From: Proteles cristata cristata
Lineage: Eukaryota; Chordata; Mammalia; Carnivora; Hyaenidae
Assembly (NCBI GenBank): GCA_017311185.1
Contig: JAESUZ010005105.1
Span: forward strand, 124,001-188,000
DNA length: 64,000 nt
Reading direction: 5' to 3'
Part shown: positions 34,406 through 47,721 of the stretch, piece by piece
Layout of the letters: every line of letters begins with the position of its first letter
How positions within the stretch are numbered: position 1 is the stretch's first letter
Notes under the pieces: model-generated
The model's input: the letters and a program-made list of their open reading frames with translations, nothing else
What the model was told of the DNA's origin: nothing
Databases searched by the model: none
Program-made: the position numbers and the translations under genes

Positions 34406-35299
34406 ATTGAAAGATTTGACTGTATAAAACCATGAGCTATATGCCAAACATTAGCATGACACTTTTAAAGACTTATTATAACTGTAAAATTCATATTTAA
34501 GATATTTAGAAGAACAAGATACAAATAGGCATAAAAATAAAAATAATGTCCACTGAAACCTAATCATGCTGGCATATGTTTGATATGAACTAATCTTAAG
34601 GCTCTTATTATACAAGTTTTCTAAAAGTGGAAAATTTTTACCTAGAAATTTCACTTCTACCAATCATTCTCACACATGCAAAAAGTATTTGTACAAAATG
34701 GTTTTGACAGAATGGTTGATAACTACGGAAAATAAAGAACACTGTACTATGATTCAGGCAGTGGTTTAAAACTGCCAAAATAATCATACAGGCAACATTA
34801 TTAATAGTGACTAATTGGAAAAAACAAATGCATAACCTGTGATAAATTAATATATGTTTAAATATGTAAAGGTGCATTTATTTATTGTGGTAAAATATAC
34901 ATAACATAAAATTTACCATTTTGAGTCTTTTAAAGTGTAAAATTCAGTGGCATTAAGTACCTCTGTATGGCTGTGCAACCGTAAAAGCATATATTTTGCA
35001 TAAAATTATGAGATATGATGGAAAATCTTTAGGCGTTCATAAAGAATATTTATAATACCGTTAAGGTATTTGGAAAAAATTCCCTGGAAGGATAAGATCT
35101 ATGCTGCAAGCAGTAGCCTTACATAATTGTAAAATATAGACATTTCCTTTGGCTTATCTGATTAAAATTAGCCAATGATAATAAAACATTTATATAAAAA
35201 GGATTTCATTCAAGTAATTAAGGATTACAACCTTCCAAATGCCTTAGTGGATGTGAAAGATTAAATTGTATCTGTGATTTAAACGATACAGTTGTCCTC
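34406..35299. other. Non-coding stretch with an L1M-like scrap
   Basis: 34875-34985 resembles an old L1-associated sequence ('gtggtaaaatatacataaca', 'attcagtggcattaagtacc'). The remainder is unassigned AT-rich DNA. Confidence 0.4.
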
Positions 35300-36930
35300 C
35301 TGACCTTTGTCAAATGCTGCCATAACAGCCTCCTATCTCCCAAGACACAGTCCCCACTGAAGCCAATGTTCGTGTTTTTGCCAAACTTCATTACTCAGAA
35401 AATTAATGACTCTTGACTGTAGGTCACCAAGGACCATCTTTTTTTTTCACTTGGTAACATTTTCTGCAAATTAAAAAGAGAAATCACATTTGACATGGTA
35501 AAAGCATTTCTCTCTGCCCTGATGATTAAAAAATTCATTTCCTCTACCAGTGGAGAGAGTTCCTCAGCTCTTAATTTATTTTCTTTTCAGTGATGGAGAT
35601 AGTAAGAAAATATTTGGAGTCTTATAACAGCGCTTAGCCCAGTACCAAGTCTGTCCAACTTGTTGAAGATAGTAAGCAAAGGGAGTTTTTATGCATTCCC
35701 AGACATGTCAGTGAATGTGAAGACATAAATACCTTTATAAAAATATCACTTTTACCATTGTGGTCTTAATATTCCTATGGTTAACAATCAACAGAAGCTC
35801 TGATTTACTAACAGATGAGTAAGTATAATAAAGCTTGTCTCTTTGACTATACTTCCCTTTGTAGGATCTAGGTTATATTTTTTCTCGGAAAGAAAATGGA
35901 TTTCAGTGATATCTTTATATTTTTAATGTATTTAAGTTATATTTATGAGATGTCATTTTTTAGAATAAATTTCCTCTTTGTAGATAAATGTAATTGCCTG
36001 GAGGTTTGTATGTATAATATATATACACAAATTATATATAACTTAATGTGAGAAATATTTAGAGTAACTTTGGATAGATATTCAACCTCAAGTTTAAAAT
36101 AAAGTGTCTTCATATATAGAGAAGTGTATAAATGCCCTTGCATTCCTCTTCCCACACCCAAAAAAGAACACCATAATGACTGAAATGACAGTATCTCGTT
36201 GTAGACTCCTGTGCTCATTTTGAAAACTTATTTGAAAGGGAGAATACACAAAATCAGTTAGTTGCACTTCAGTGTTAATCTGTTTATTAACTTCTATCAT
36301 AAAGTACATTGTCATGTCTTGGGGAAACACAGATATATTTTGAAAATTGAATAATGCTCAAAGTTTGAGGGACAAGATTTCACAGTGGTACATATTATCT
36401 CAAAGATTCAGAGAAAAGACGAAAGGAAGGTGGGTGGGCTGCAAGTATATAAAGATATAACTTTTCCATCTGTATCTCCATTTGACATAAATATTTGGTA
36501 GTTGTTGAATGAGAGACTACATTTCCCAAAAGGATTCTAACTTTTATGTTAACCATCATCCTCGGTTAGTGATGTTTCTGTATGCTAGAATCACTGTGAA
36601 TGAAGTAAATTGTCAGAAACATTCTGTCACAAACAATTCTGCCCCAACCTCAGTAAGAAGAGAACACAGAAAATTAAACAGCAAAGTGCATTCACTCATA
36701 AAACATATAAACTCAATATGCAAGGAGAAAATGTTCTCAATTAATCGATGTCAGAAAACCTCAAGGTTTAAGATATTGATTGTATATAGAAACATTTGAG
36801 TCCCTGGTAGTGTAGCATCAATGAAGATAAAATAATTAATTGACTGGAAGGTGAGGGAAGGAAGAGAAGGCAGTCATCACAAAAGTGATGACTTTACAGT
36901 AGTAAAAGTAACACAAATTCAGTACAGGTA
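35300..36930 (+). repeat. Duplicon B: upstream block of receptor 3
   Basis: The least interrupted copy of the shared upstream block. Anchors: 'gtaggtcaccaaggacc' (35421), 'cttttcagtgatggaga' (35583), 'gagtaagtataataaag' (35817), 'tggggaaacacagatat' (36319), 'acataaatatttggtagttg' (36486) and 'ggaagagaaggcagtcat' (36858). These recur in the same order in blocks A, C and the orphan block. The distance from the block start to the ATG is only about 2.2 kb here, because no L1 or SINE has entered. No protein is encoded. Confidence 0.65.
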
Positions 36931-37450
36931 ATGCACGTACTCAGAAAAACAAATAGGTTGGCTGTGTAGCAGGAAGTGGGGATGGATCAGCATGGTATAA
37001 GACTGCTAATAGGAATTAAGCACACTTAACCTAAAAGTCCACCAAAAAACAAAACTCTTTTGGAACAAGGCCCTCAAATTTTGCTGCAGTGTCTATATAG
37101 TAAACCCAAGTTACTGTACAGATTAGCATTGTTTTTTTTTTTTTAAAGACCCAAAGTGTCAAGAAAAGACATACAATAGAGGGTGAAATTCTGTCACTTA
37201 GATTCTGAATAGGGAAGAATTCTGCAGAGCCAAAAGACATTTTTGTTACTCATAAAATGACACCCTTCAGTAATCTACTTAGTCACATGGAAAAATCCTA
37301 AGCACAGGATAGACAAAATGTAAATAAATAAATGAATATACATACATTACATGTTTAAGTTATATTATAAACATAATGAGATATAAATATAAAAGTGTGA
37401 ATATATTATATTTTAGAACAGTTAAAATAATCTACAATCTATGAGAAAAT

Positions 37451-37471
37451 TTATCTGAATCTCATATACAG
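37451..37471 (+). promoter_or_regulatory. Candidate 3' splice site before receptor 3
   Basis: 'ctgaatctcatatacag' ends at 37471, 25 nt before the ATG, the same distance as at receptor 4. Confidence 0.5.
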
Positions 37472-37496
37472 ATTGGAGACAAGTCAGAAGCCAGTG

Positions 37497-38432
37497 ATGA
37501 GAAACAGCACAATAACAACATTCATTCTTCTGGGACTGACAGATGACCCTAAGCTGCAAGTTCTGATTTTTATCTTTCTATTTCTCACCTACACACTGAG
37601 TGTAAGCGGAAATTTGACAATCATCATACTCACTTTTGTGGATCCCCACCTTCAAACACCCATGTACTTCTTCTTAAAAAATTTCTCCTTCTTGGAGACC
37701 TCATTCACATCTGCCGTTATTCCCAGGTATTTGCATAGCATTGCGACAGGTGACAACGTTATTACCTATAACGCTTGTATCGTCCAAGTGTTTTTTACTG
37801 ACCTCTGTGGAGTATCAGAGTTTTTTCTACTGGCTGCCATGTCCTATGACCGTTATGTGGCCATATGCAAACCGTTGCATTATGTGATCATCATGAGCAA
37901 CAAGGTCTGCAGGATTCTCATCATCTGTTCTTGGATGGCTGGTTTATGTGTAATAATCCCACCACTTAGTCTGGGTTTAAATCTAAAATTTTGTGACTCT
38001 AACATGATTGATCATTTTGCCTGTGATGCATTTCCCTTAGTGAAAATCTCATGTTCAGATACATGGTTCGTGGAATGGACAGTTATCATCTGTGCTGTGC
38101 TGACCTTGAATATGACACTTACTTGTGTAGTTCTGTCATATGCTTACATCATCAAGACAATTTTTAGATTCCCTTCTGTTCAACAAAGGAAAAAGGCCTT
38201 TTCGACCTGTTCTTCCCACATGATTGTGGTATCTATCACCTACGGCACATGCATTTTCATCTATATGAATCCTACAGCAAAGGAAGAAATAACCATTAAT
38301 AAAGTGGTTTCACTGCTCATTTCTTCTTTTTCACCTACATTAAACCCATTTATTTATACCTTGAGAAACGACCAGGTTAAGAAAGCCTTTAGGGACTCAA
38401 TCAAAAGAATTGCCTTGCTCTCAACTAAGTAA
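37497..38432 (+). CDS. OR6C-like: Olfactory receptor, OR6C subfamily (receptor 3)
   Basis: Intact, 311 residues. The frame is open 8 codons further upstream but begins with TTG and lies within the inferred leader after the splice acceptor, so [10 protein letters not shown] at 37497 is the start. It has all class II receptor landmarks: N3-S-T, GN at 38-39, QTPMYFFL, Cys94/Cys176, [10 protein letters not shown] (115-124), [11 protein letters not shown], and [12 protein letters not shown] in TM7. It is closest to receptor 2, with most differences in TM3-TM5, where odorants bind in this family. Own changes include Val at position 74 (Cys in the other three receptors), Phe at 179 (Ser in the others) and Trp at 194 (Gln in the others). 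These point to a distinct ligand range, by inference. Specific odorant unknown. Confidence 0.96.
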   Translation: MRNSTITTFILLGLTDDPKLQVLIFIFLFLTYTLSVSGNLTIIILTFVDPHLQTPMYFFLKNFSFLETSFTSAVIPRYLHSIATGDNVITYNACIVQVFFTDLCGVSEFFLLAAMSYDRYVAICKPLHYVIIMSNKVCRILIICSWMAGLCVIIPPLSLGLNLKFCDSNMIDHFACDAFPLVKISCSDTWFVEWTVIICAVLTLNMTLTCVVLSYAYIIKTIFRFPSVQQRKKAFSTCSSHMIVVSITYGTCIFIYMNPTAKEEITINKVVSLLISSFSPTLNPFIYTLRNDQVKKAFRDSIKRIALLSTK

Positions 38433-40789
38433 AACAAAATATTATTAAAACATCTTGAAAACAAGAATAAATGTCCACAGACATTTTTTTGTGGTCTATA
38501 GGCATTTTTTTAATAATGCATACTTGAGTTACATTAACTTTCTCAACACTTCTTTAACTTCCTTTCCATTGAACCCTGCTCATGCCACTTTTGTATTTTG
38601 ATTTTTCAAACAAATATTTGATAGTTTTGCTTATCAATTTCTTTATCATTTTGAAAAGGAAATAACTTGATAATATTATTAGTATACATAATAAATGTGT
38701 TCCTTGGGAAAATGTAAGGAAAAATTCTTTGTGGGTCTTCAATATATCAAGTAATACTATCTCAACACATGTAAATTTTAGGCACATGTAAATGTATATG
38801 TACATGTAAATGTATAAACTGGATGAATAATCACAGAACTTAAAATACATGTGAAAAGGAATAACAGCACTTCTAATATTCAGAAAACAGACCAACATAG
38901 AAATACTGTGATAAAATGGAGAACTCAGAAATACTGGATACAATGTAATAATTATTCTCTTGAATCTATAGTTTAAATCATTGCAAATTTGTAAACAGAA
39001 GGTGCCAGAAATGAAGATTCAAGCAAAAGTAAAGTAATAGCCTAAAAATGACTTGTGAGGTGAGCACAGACTGGAGGGTGGCAGCAGGACATTCATTATG
39101 GATCACAAAGTCTTCAGATTAAAATCTCAGGATTAGTGTGGTGTGATGAGAGCACTTGGAACGACACAATAGCTGCACATCCAGTGAAAGTTTGAATTAT
39201 AAAACCAAGCCCATTTTCACAGTAAGATTACTTTTTTCTTCTGAAAAATATTGTCTACTGTTTATAGAACTGTGAGTCAAGGGGAACACATTTCCCAGGG
39301 TATCCATTAGACTGTGCTTACATCTAATTAAGTTTTTATAATCCAGGTTCTGCCATAATAGCTGAAATATAAACATTTTTAGATATAAATAATTGAAAAT
39401 CCACATAAATAAAATTCCTTGGAAATTAATGAATTTACATCAAATTAATAAATTGCTAGCTAAAAGCAATGACATGCAGACATGTCATTGCAAACTATTT
39501 GGAGCATGGAAAAAGCTATCATTAGGAGCAATTCTGTTATCTTAAATGTACCCATTCTTCAAAAATATATAAATAACCCCAAGTGAGAGACTCACACTTA
39601 TACTAATGAATTTGAAAAACAAACAAACAAACTAAATGGAAAATGTAACTTGCTATGGGTGGAAAATGAAATTAATTAAATAAGTTTAAAAAATTCAAAA
39701 GCCAGTTCTTTGAAAAGTCCAATAGCATTGATAACCCAACTCCAACGAATGAGATGAGTAAAACTCAGAAATGCTCCATATATTTTAGGAGATCTTAGAC
39801 TTGCAATAATATAATAAAACAAAATAATCATGATAAAGATGGGAAAGAATAAATATAACTATTGCATTTGGTTGATTTTAAAGTCTTTTTCACATATTTG
39901 CTTTTCTGAAATGGAGATATTTCACACAATGGATGGCATCTACCATTGTTCATAGGCTAATTGCCAACATTTTTCTTTTCAATAGTGACACACAGTATAA
40001 TATAATGTCTTACAATTGATGATGTCTTAAAATTGATGAAATTTGGTATATCATTTTTTTATCCAGAGAACATTCTTACATATCCAGAAAACTCAAGAAA
40101 CTCTCATAGGAAACTAATGGAATTAGTAAGGGAACTTGGTATTCTAGTTGAAAAAATAAACGGAAAATATTTTAAAAATCAACAGACTGTAATAGCAATA
40201 AGCCAGAGGAAATCAACGAGCAAGTATTATTTTGGTCATAACAGTCAAAAAAATAATTTCCAAGAGAATGAATTTAACATAGAAGTACAGTGTAAATGTA
40301 AAGAGAGCATAAAATCTCTTAAGAGAATATAAAACATAATTAGAACCATAAAAAGGCAGTTAGTATTCTCTGTTGGAAATATATGCCTGTGTCTGTGTGT
40401 ATCTATACATTATTTACATATTCTAGAAATATTTATGAATTTATTTTTATATAATCACAAAGCATGAAATATATTAAAAGTAAGACAAATTTTAATGAAG
40501 GTTATCTGAAGCAGAAACTAAGTAAAGCAATCAGAAAGAAGAATGGGTAGAATGAGACAAAGGAAAAAATCAAAATACATCATTGACCCTATAATCCCAC
40601 TATATATGAAGGTTTTGGTATGTGTTTATTTTGCCGTAAATAAAGAAATTTCTTTCAAATAGATCTTCATCTATGAAATGGTAGAATATCAAATGTCTAT
40701 TGCCAAACAAAGAATAAATTAAGTTATAGACTTTTTTCCTTAATTGTAGTTCAATTAAAAATGCAAAAAAGGAAACCTCTTTGTGCAAA
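38433..40789. other. Non-coding stretch with weak L1 traces
   Basis: 3' flank of receptor 3, then intergenic DNA. 39600-39800 has L1 ORF2-like words ('aaaagccagttctttgaaaa') but is too decayed to bound. The frames at 38554-38943 (minus) and 40033-40332 (plus) are AT-rich and lack any recognised domain. Confidence 0.4.
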
Positions 40790-41455
40790 TGTTATACGGT
40801 ATACAATGGAATATAATTCAGCCGTAAATAGAAAGAAATCATGCCATTAAAACAACATGTATGGGGAGCCTGGGTGGCTTAGTCGGTTAAGCGTCCGACT
40901 TTCGCTTAGGTCATGATCTCGCGGTTCGAGGATTCGGGCCCTGCGTCGGGCTCTGTGCACTGCCAGCTCAGAGCCTGGAGCCTGTTTCAGAGTCTGTATC
41001 TCCCTCTCTCTCTGACCCTCCCCTGCTCACGCTGTCTCTCTCTCCTAGAAATATATATATATTTATATATATATAAATAAAACAACATGGATGGAGCTTA
41101 AGGATATTTATGCTAAGTGCAATAGATCAGACAGATTTATAGTTAGGGTCTATTAAATGAAGGTGGTCAAAATGTACAAACATCTGGTTATAACACAGAT
41201 GGTAACTAGAATGTAATGTAGAACATGATGAGTTTAGTTAACACTGCTGTACTGTATATTTGAAAGTTGTTATGAGAGTAAATCCTAAGATTTCTCATCA
41301 CAAGGAAAAAACATTTTTTCTCTCTTTTTTTTGTATCTATGTGAGATAACAGCTGTTAACTAAACTTATTGTGTGAGTCAAGTCATTAGTCTGTACACCT
41401 TGAACTTATACAGTGCTATATGTCCATCATATCTCAATAAACCCATAATAAAAAA
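40790..41455 (+). mobile_element. Old L1 3' end, split by a SINE
   Basis: The last codons of ORF2 ('tacaatggaatataattcag') then, after the SINE at 40863, a 3' UTR ('gtactgtatatttgaaagtt', 'cttattgtgtgagtcaagtc', 'catcatatctcaataaaccc') and an A tail near 41455. Confidence 0.75.
40863..41078 (+). mobile_element. Young felid-type CAN-SINE
   Basis: Head GGGGAGCCTGGGTGGCTTAGTC, (TA)-rich tail at 41051-41075. The duplication AAAACAACATG(T/G)AT lies at 40849-40862 and 41079-41092. Confidence 0.95.
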
Positions 41456-41479
41456 AACGAAACTGTAAAAAAAAACTCT

Positions 41480-42705
41480 CTAAACCCAACAAGCAGAGGA
41501 AAGAAATAGAAAATATTAGAGAGGCAGTAAATGAAGTAAAGAATAGAAAAATAGAAATATATTAGAGAAAATCAATGAAACCAAAAGTTGGTTATTTGCA
41601 AATATCAGCAATGTTGGAAAATATTAAGTTGCATTCAACAAGATAAAAAAAAAGAAGACTCAAATTAAAAATCAGGAAGAAAATACAGGATATCAGTAAA
41701 TTTAATAAGTAGATAATAAATAATAAATATATTAAAAAGAACTATAATAAAAAGAAACATAAGAAAATACTAACTGCTGTTAAGTAACTTCAATGACATG
41801 GACAAATTCTTAAAAGACACAAACCATCAAATCTGACTCAAGAAGAAATAGAAAATCTTAATAGATTTACAATAAGTAAGATACTAAATTAGTAATCAAA
41901 TAATTTCCCATAAAGCAAACCCGAGATCTGGATGTCTTCCATGGTGAAATTTACCAAATGTTTAAAGAATAATCAGCATGACTGTTTCACAAACTCCCAG
42001 AGAAAACAAAAGACAAAACACTTCCCCAATTCATTCCATGAGGCCAGTACTATACTGATTCCAAAACATACATATTACATATAAAGAAAACTATACAACT
42101 TATAAATAAACACTCCTTATAAATATAGACATGAATATCCTCCACAAAATACTTTCAAGTCAAATTCAGTAACATCTTTTAAAAGATAATACACTAAGTA
42201 TGATAAAGAGAGATGTCTCCCAAGAATACAAAATTAATCTAACATCCAAAAATCAATGAATACACTATATTCATAGAATAATGGACAAAGATCACATGAT
42301 TATCTCAAGAGGCACAGTAAAAGCATTTGACAAAATCCATCACCCTTTCACCATAAAGACACTCGAAAAACTAAGAGTAGAAGGGAACTTCCTCAGTTTG
42401 ATAAAAATTGAGGTAACCCATACTTAATGGGGAAAGATTGAATATATTCTCCCTAAGATCACTAACAATAAGAGGATGTCTACTTTCACCACTTCTACTC
42501 AACATTGTACTAGAGGTTTTTACCAGGGCATAGAGGAAGAAAGAAAGAAAAAAGAAAAAAAGACAGGAAAGGAAGAAAGGATATGATCTTGTATATAAAA
42601 TATCAACAAACTACTGGAACTAATAAGTTCAGCAAGTTTGCAGGATATGAGACCAATAACAAAAGTTAATTGTACTGCTATACAGTAGCAAAGAAAGTTC
42701 AGAAC
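41480..42705 (+). mobile_element. Old L1 ORF2 fragment
   Basis: Runs from the pre-reverse-transcriptase region ('gaaaccaaaagttggttatt') through the early reverse transcriptase ('gcatttgacaaaatccatca', 'gtctactttcaccacttcta') and stops abruptly near 42705, where the orphan upstream block begins. Multiple stops and frameshifts. A purine-rich (GAAA)n-like tract lies at 42537-42580. Confidence 0.7.
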
Positions 42706-42709
42706 ATCA

Positions 42710-44200
42710 GCTTTTCCAAAGCTAATTTAAGTTCTTTTGTACTAGCATTTCGTTTTAGTGATGGAAAGTAGAAAACTATGTTTCCTGGGCTTATTACAGT
42801 ACATCTATCTTGAGGAAGTTTATGCAATTGGTTGAAGATAAAAATTCAAGTCATTCAAGGAATCGAACTGTGGGCATGGATTCAATAAGTGGTGAGCAGA
42901 AGCTCCCATGCAGGTTTTCAACATTACATTAATTTTCAAATTTGTAGCTGTAAGAACTATGTAGATAAGCACAAAGGAAGCCTATGATTGATTGCTACAT
43001 GTATAATAATAATAATAAATTTAGTCCTTTCAGTTATATTCTCTTTTGGTGAGATTTGATCATATTTGTCTATGGGAAATGGATTTTCCCTGACTTATAA
43101 ACCTGGGAGATGTGAGTCTTAAAATGGATATTAATTAAATGTTATTTTAGTATATATTATTTTGCCATAGTTTATATTCATTGATGTGATCATTTTTATG
43201 CATCAATAAATAGGAAGTCATATAAAAGCATAACTTAAGAGACATGAGCAGCACCCTTCAATGAAAAAATTACTTGACAACTTGGCTCACATTGCATCAT
43301 CTTATTAGAAATCAAAATTTAAAACTGTTTAAAAATAAACAGTAATCAGTCAATAAAAAATTCAGATCAATTCATTACTCAGTACTTGCATTGTAATATC
43401 AGAGTTCTTATGACAGTAGAGTTTTAATGACTGGAAGTAGAATGATTCTATAACTAAATACAACTCAAAGTCAGTTGGGCAGCATTGGTTGCCAGATAAG
43501 CACAAGTCTGTACATTGAGAAAAAGATTCACGAAGAGGGGTGGGCTGCAGAAATGATGCCTCTCTGCATTTCAAGATGATGTATTATAAATGTCAGGAGT
43601 AGACCTACATTTATTGGAGCATTCTATCTCTCAAGCAAACCACGAGCAAGTCCATGGCCTTTGCCTATGAAAGTGACAGTCATTCCCAGGATTCAACTCT
43701 GGAATTTAGGCACATGATCAGAGCTGGTACTATCCCCATCACAATATAGAAGATATATTATAAGGCAACTTAGCAAAACATTTCACACATTAAATAAATT
43801 AGAGCTGCCAAAACAAACTGTAGGAAAACCTACTTATTTGGGGAAACACTGATTCAATTTTGAAAATATTTGAAAAGCTAGCATAGTGTTTAGTTTGTGT
43901 TAGTTGAGGGCGAAAAATCTAGACAACATAATGCCACAAATTTAGAATTTCAAAGTCGCTGGCTTCTGGTTTTAATACCCTACTAAAGAGATGCATTAGA
44001 AAAGCCAAACTAGTATCAGTGAACATACAGCACTCCTCTGGAACATACTACTGTTCCTCTGATTGGCAGATAAGGCAAAGAGGAAAAGGCAACTACCACT
44101 GTTTTCAGAAGTCAGTACAATGCATATAATCAGAATGGTGCTTTTCATGATAAGACAACTCTAGAAAAAAATTTTCTTTTTCAAAAACAAAACAAACTCA
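42710..44200 (+). repeat. Orphan upstream block (duplicon C') with no receptor
   Basis: This matches block B in order and spacing: 'cgttttagtgatggaaa' (42750) with 'cttttcagtgatggaga' (35583). 'gggaaatggattttccc' (43075) with 'agaaaatggatttcag' (35892). 'ggggaaacactgattc' (43840) with 'ggggaaacacagatat' (36320). 'gaggaaaaggcaacta' (44079) with 'gaagagaaggcagtca' (36859). No receptor exon or recognisable receptor pseudogene follows before the next block at 46390. Its left end is cut by the L1 fragment. Confidence 0.55.
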
Positions 44201-44837
44201 AAATGTTAGACTCAGAATATCGCAAATTAAATAAGTAAATTCAATATCCCAGGAGGTTTTATCTTTATCCACAATAAGAATAATATAGCCTCAGGTGGGA
44301 AATTTGACTTGAGTTTTTTGCCACCAACTTATTTTGGGCATTGAATATATATGGAACCGTGTTACTTACAGATGCTGTTCTAGATTAAAAGAAACACCAT
44401 TTTAATCAAAACAATATACATTTTCAGAGTGGTCCTGGAATAGGAGAAATAATTGATTTCTCTGAATGACACCCACCCATATCAAAATTTCATTAGGTTC
44501 CATTCTACAGAGAAGTCTTCTACTGTTTTATCTCAATAGTGGGGGTCTTTGATAAACTTTGGCAAACATGGTTTCATTAGACTCATGGTTTCAATGGTGG
44601 TAAAAATGTGATTACACTGTGGTGAAGAATAATGGAGGGTGAATAACAATAGGAAATTACTGTGAACAAGGATACTGAAATATGGAGCATATAGTTATCA
44701 TAAGCTAGGCACTTTTCTAAGTTTTAGATATATATGGTTTCATTTTTTATGTAGCATATAAAGGACACTCTTATTATTTCCACTTCGTAGGGGACAAAAC
44801 TAATAGTAAAAGCAAATAATGTTTAGGAGAATTTGAT
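44201..44837. other. Non-coding stretch, possible MIR
   Basis: 44690-44815 resembles a MIR ('aagctaggcacttttctaag', 'cacttcgtaggggacaaaac'). Otherwise unassigned. This is where a receptor exon would be expected by analogy with block B, and none is seen. Confidence 0.4.
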
Positions 44838-44899
44838 TAGTATTTTATTTATTTATTTTTAATTTTAGAGAGAAAGAGGATACAAGCAGGGGGGAGGGG

Positions 44900-44933
<34 letters not shown>

Positions 44934-44992
44934 ATTTGAAGTAGGCTCCACCATCAGCACAGAGCTCAATACAGGGCTGGATCCCACAAATA
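44838..44992 (-). mobile_element. Truncated CAN-SINE, antisense
   Basis: A-tail complement, CT/GA-rich segment with (AG)n at 44907-44933, then part of the body up to 'acagggctggatcccacaaa'. The head is missing. Confidence 0.75.
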
Positions 44993-44999
44993 ATATTTC

Positions 45000-45930
45000 A
45001 TTGTAGATATATACACATCTTTATCCATTCATACATTGACAGCCACTCAGGTTTTTTCCACACCCTGACTATTGTGAATAATGCTGCAATGAAAATGCAA
45101 CTGCATATTTCTTCAACATCCTGTTTCATTTCCTTTGGATACATACCCTGAATTGGGATTGCTGGATCCTAAGGAAGTACTATTTTAAATTCTTGAGGAA
45201 CCTCCATACTATTTCCATAGTGGCTACACCAAGTTACATTCTCACCAACAGTGCATAAGGGTTCCCTTTCCTCTACATTTTGCCACAGTCATTATCTCTC
45301 CTGTCTTTGTGATAATGGCCCATTGTAACAGGTGTGAGGTAATATCTCATTGTGTTTTGATTTGCATTTCCATGATGATTAGTGATGAACATCCTTTCCT
45401 GTACCTGCTGACGTTTGTATATCTTCTTCAGAAAAATGTCTATTATGGTCCTCCTCCCATGTTTTAAATTTGTTTCTTTTCTTTTCTTTTTTTTGTTTTT
45501 GGCTATTGAGTTATATGAGTTCTTTATATATATTGGATACTAACCCTTTCTCAGATATACGGTTTCCAAATATTTTCTCCAATTCACTAGGTTGCCTTTT
45601 CATTTTGTTGGTGGTTTCCTATGCTGGGTAGAAGCTTTGTCATTTGATGTAAACCCACCTCTTTATTTTGCTTTGTTGCCATTGCTTTGTTTTCAGTCCA
45701 AAAACCATTGACAAAACTAATAGCAAGGAGCATAGCTCCTATATGTTCTTCTAGGAGTTTTATGGTTTCAGGACTTACATTCAAATCTGTAGCCCATGAC
45801 AAGTTGATTTTTGTTTATGGTAAAAGATATGGGATCTTGTTGCATTCTTTTATGTCCAGCTTTCCCAACACTATGTATTGAAGAGACATATCCTTTTCTT
45901 ATTGTATACTCTTGGCTACTTTGTCATAAA
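45000..45930 (-). mobile_element. Old L1 ORF2 3' fragment, antisense
   Basis: The plus strand reads as antisense ORF2: 'tttatccattcatacattga', 'attgtgaataatgctgcaat', 'gggattgctggatcctaagg', 'acaggtgtgaggtaatatct' and 'cagtccaaaaaccattgaca'. This covers the C-terminal ORF2 region. Frames at 45587-45881 on both strands derive from it. No tail or duplication is visible. Confidence 0.85.
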
Positions 45931-46389
45931 ATAATTGACCATGAGAACATGGCAAATTTTAAAGTATGTGGATTCATAGTAATTTGATCTCAAGATCTGA
46001 TGGAACATTAAGATATTGAACATAAGTTAATGACAATAAAGGACCCAACTATAAGGATGTGTATCTTAATTATAGTAATTAATTTAGAATATTTATATAA
46101 ATATATAAATATATTTATATAAATATAAAAATAACATTATTAATGCTTATTTTTAAATAATACCTACATGTCTATAGATATATATATAGTGGGGAAAGTC
46201 TGGAATTTTGACATTATACTTAAACAATATGGGTTATATGATTTTATATATTTTCCACTTTCTTATCTAAGTATAATTTCCCACATATAATTTATGTAAC
46301 AGACCAGTAAATCAGAAATGTGCTTTCTTTATGATCCGCCCATGTGATATCTCTCAGTTTATGTGACATGACAATAAAAAGGAGCTAAC
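45931..46389. other. AT-rich non-coding stretch
   Basis: Contains TATAAATA-type low-complexity sequence at 46085-46140. No gene seen. Confidence 0.4.
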
Positions 46390-46822
46390 GTTGTGTTTTA
46401 TAGCCAGATTTTTCTGGAGTCCTACTGGCCTTTATCTGTTGCTGGATCTTCCCGCCTCCGAGGACATTGTCTCAGAAGAAGCCACAGTTAGTGTACTTTT
46501 TTTACTTCAATCTTATTACTCAGAAGATTCATTAGTAACTCTCTTCTTCAGTCATCAGGGACTCATTGTTTATTCACTTAGTTACATTCTTATCAAATAA
46601 AGCAAATGTCATGCTAGATACACTAAATGTGCTTACAGTCCTAAGAGATCAGAATTATAACTTGGAACAACAAGGAATTCCATGTAATTAGTTGAAGATA
46701 GATAGTTCAGTGAGGCCTTTGCATCTTGGAGTTGTGAATACGACAGTGGATTCATAAGCAAAAGTGACCAGAAGTTCATTGAAAAACCTTCATCCCAAAC
46801 ACCATTTTCCATTTAGTAGTTT

Positions 46823-47065
46823 GGTTTTTTTTGTTTTTGTTTTTGTTTTTTTTTAATTTTTTAATGTATTTATTTCTGAGAGAGAGAGAGAGAGGCAGTG
46901 TGAGCAGGGGAGGGTCAGAGAGAGAGGGAGACAAAGAATGTGAAGCAGGCTCCAGGCTCTGAGCTGTCGGCACAGAGCCCGACGTGGAACTCGAACCCAC
47001 AAACTGTGAGATCGTGACCTGAGCCGAAGTCGGACGCTCAACCTACTGAGCCACCCAGGCGCCCC
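46823..47065 (-). mobile_element. CAN-SINE, antisense
   Basis: Full-length with (TTTTTG)n near the tail. Flanked by TCCATTTAG(T/A)AGTTT at 46808-46822 and 47066-47080. The minus-strand frames at 46776-47107 are SINE-derived. Confidence 0.95.
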
Positions 47066-47512
47066 TCCATTTAGAAGTTTTAAAGTTTCACATGTTTCAA
47101 CAGCCAACAGAAACTACAATTCACAGTCATCATAGTAAGTGAGATAAAAGGTCATTTTAATTATGCTTACTTTTATTTCATTTGATTTTTATTCTCTAGA
47201 AAACATGTTTTACTTATCTCTTAAAAATTGGAAATGTGAGTGATAAATTTCTGTATTTAGTAAAGCATCTTTTTTTTAGAATGTAGTTTCTTTGAATAAA
47301 TAAATGTCATTTTATGAGAGACTTTTATGCACAAGAATATACTTGTGCATAATTTAATATGATTAAAATTTGATAGCTATCCAGAAATGCTACCTGTATT
47401 ATCAACTTCATATCAAAAATTAGAAGATATATATTTGCATAATTATAGCATAACCCTCAATATCCCAAAGAATGACACATTAACTTAAATTTCATCTTCA
47501 TTAGAGATCTTT

Positions 47513-47721
47513 TTTTAATTTTTTAATGTTTATTTATTTTTGGGAGAGAGACAGAATGCAAGCAGGGGAGGGGCAGAAAGAGGAGACACAGAATCTGAAG
47601 CAGGCTCCAGGCTCTGAGCTGTCAGCACAGAGCCTGACATGGGTGTCGAACTCACAAACCATTAGATCATGACTGGAGCTGAAGTGGGACACTTAATCGA
47701 CTGGAGCCACCTACGCATCCC
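47513..47721 (-). mobile_element. CAN-SINE, older, antisense
   Basis: More diverged than the previous one. Flanked by TAGAGATCTTT at 47502-47512 and 47722-47732. Confidence 0.92.

Noticed and set aside
37473..37496. N-terminal extension of receptor 3
   Set aside because: It begins with TTG and lies in the inferred 5' leader; the ATG at 37497 matches the other receptors.
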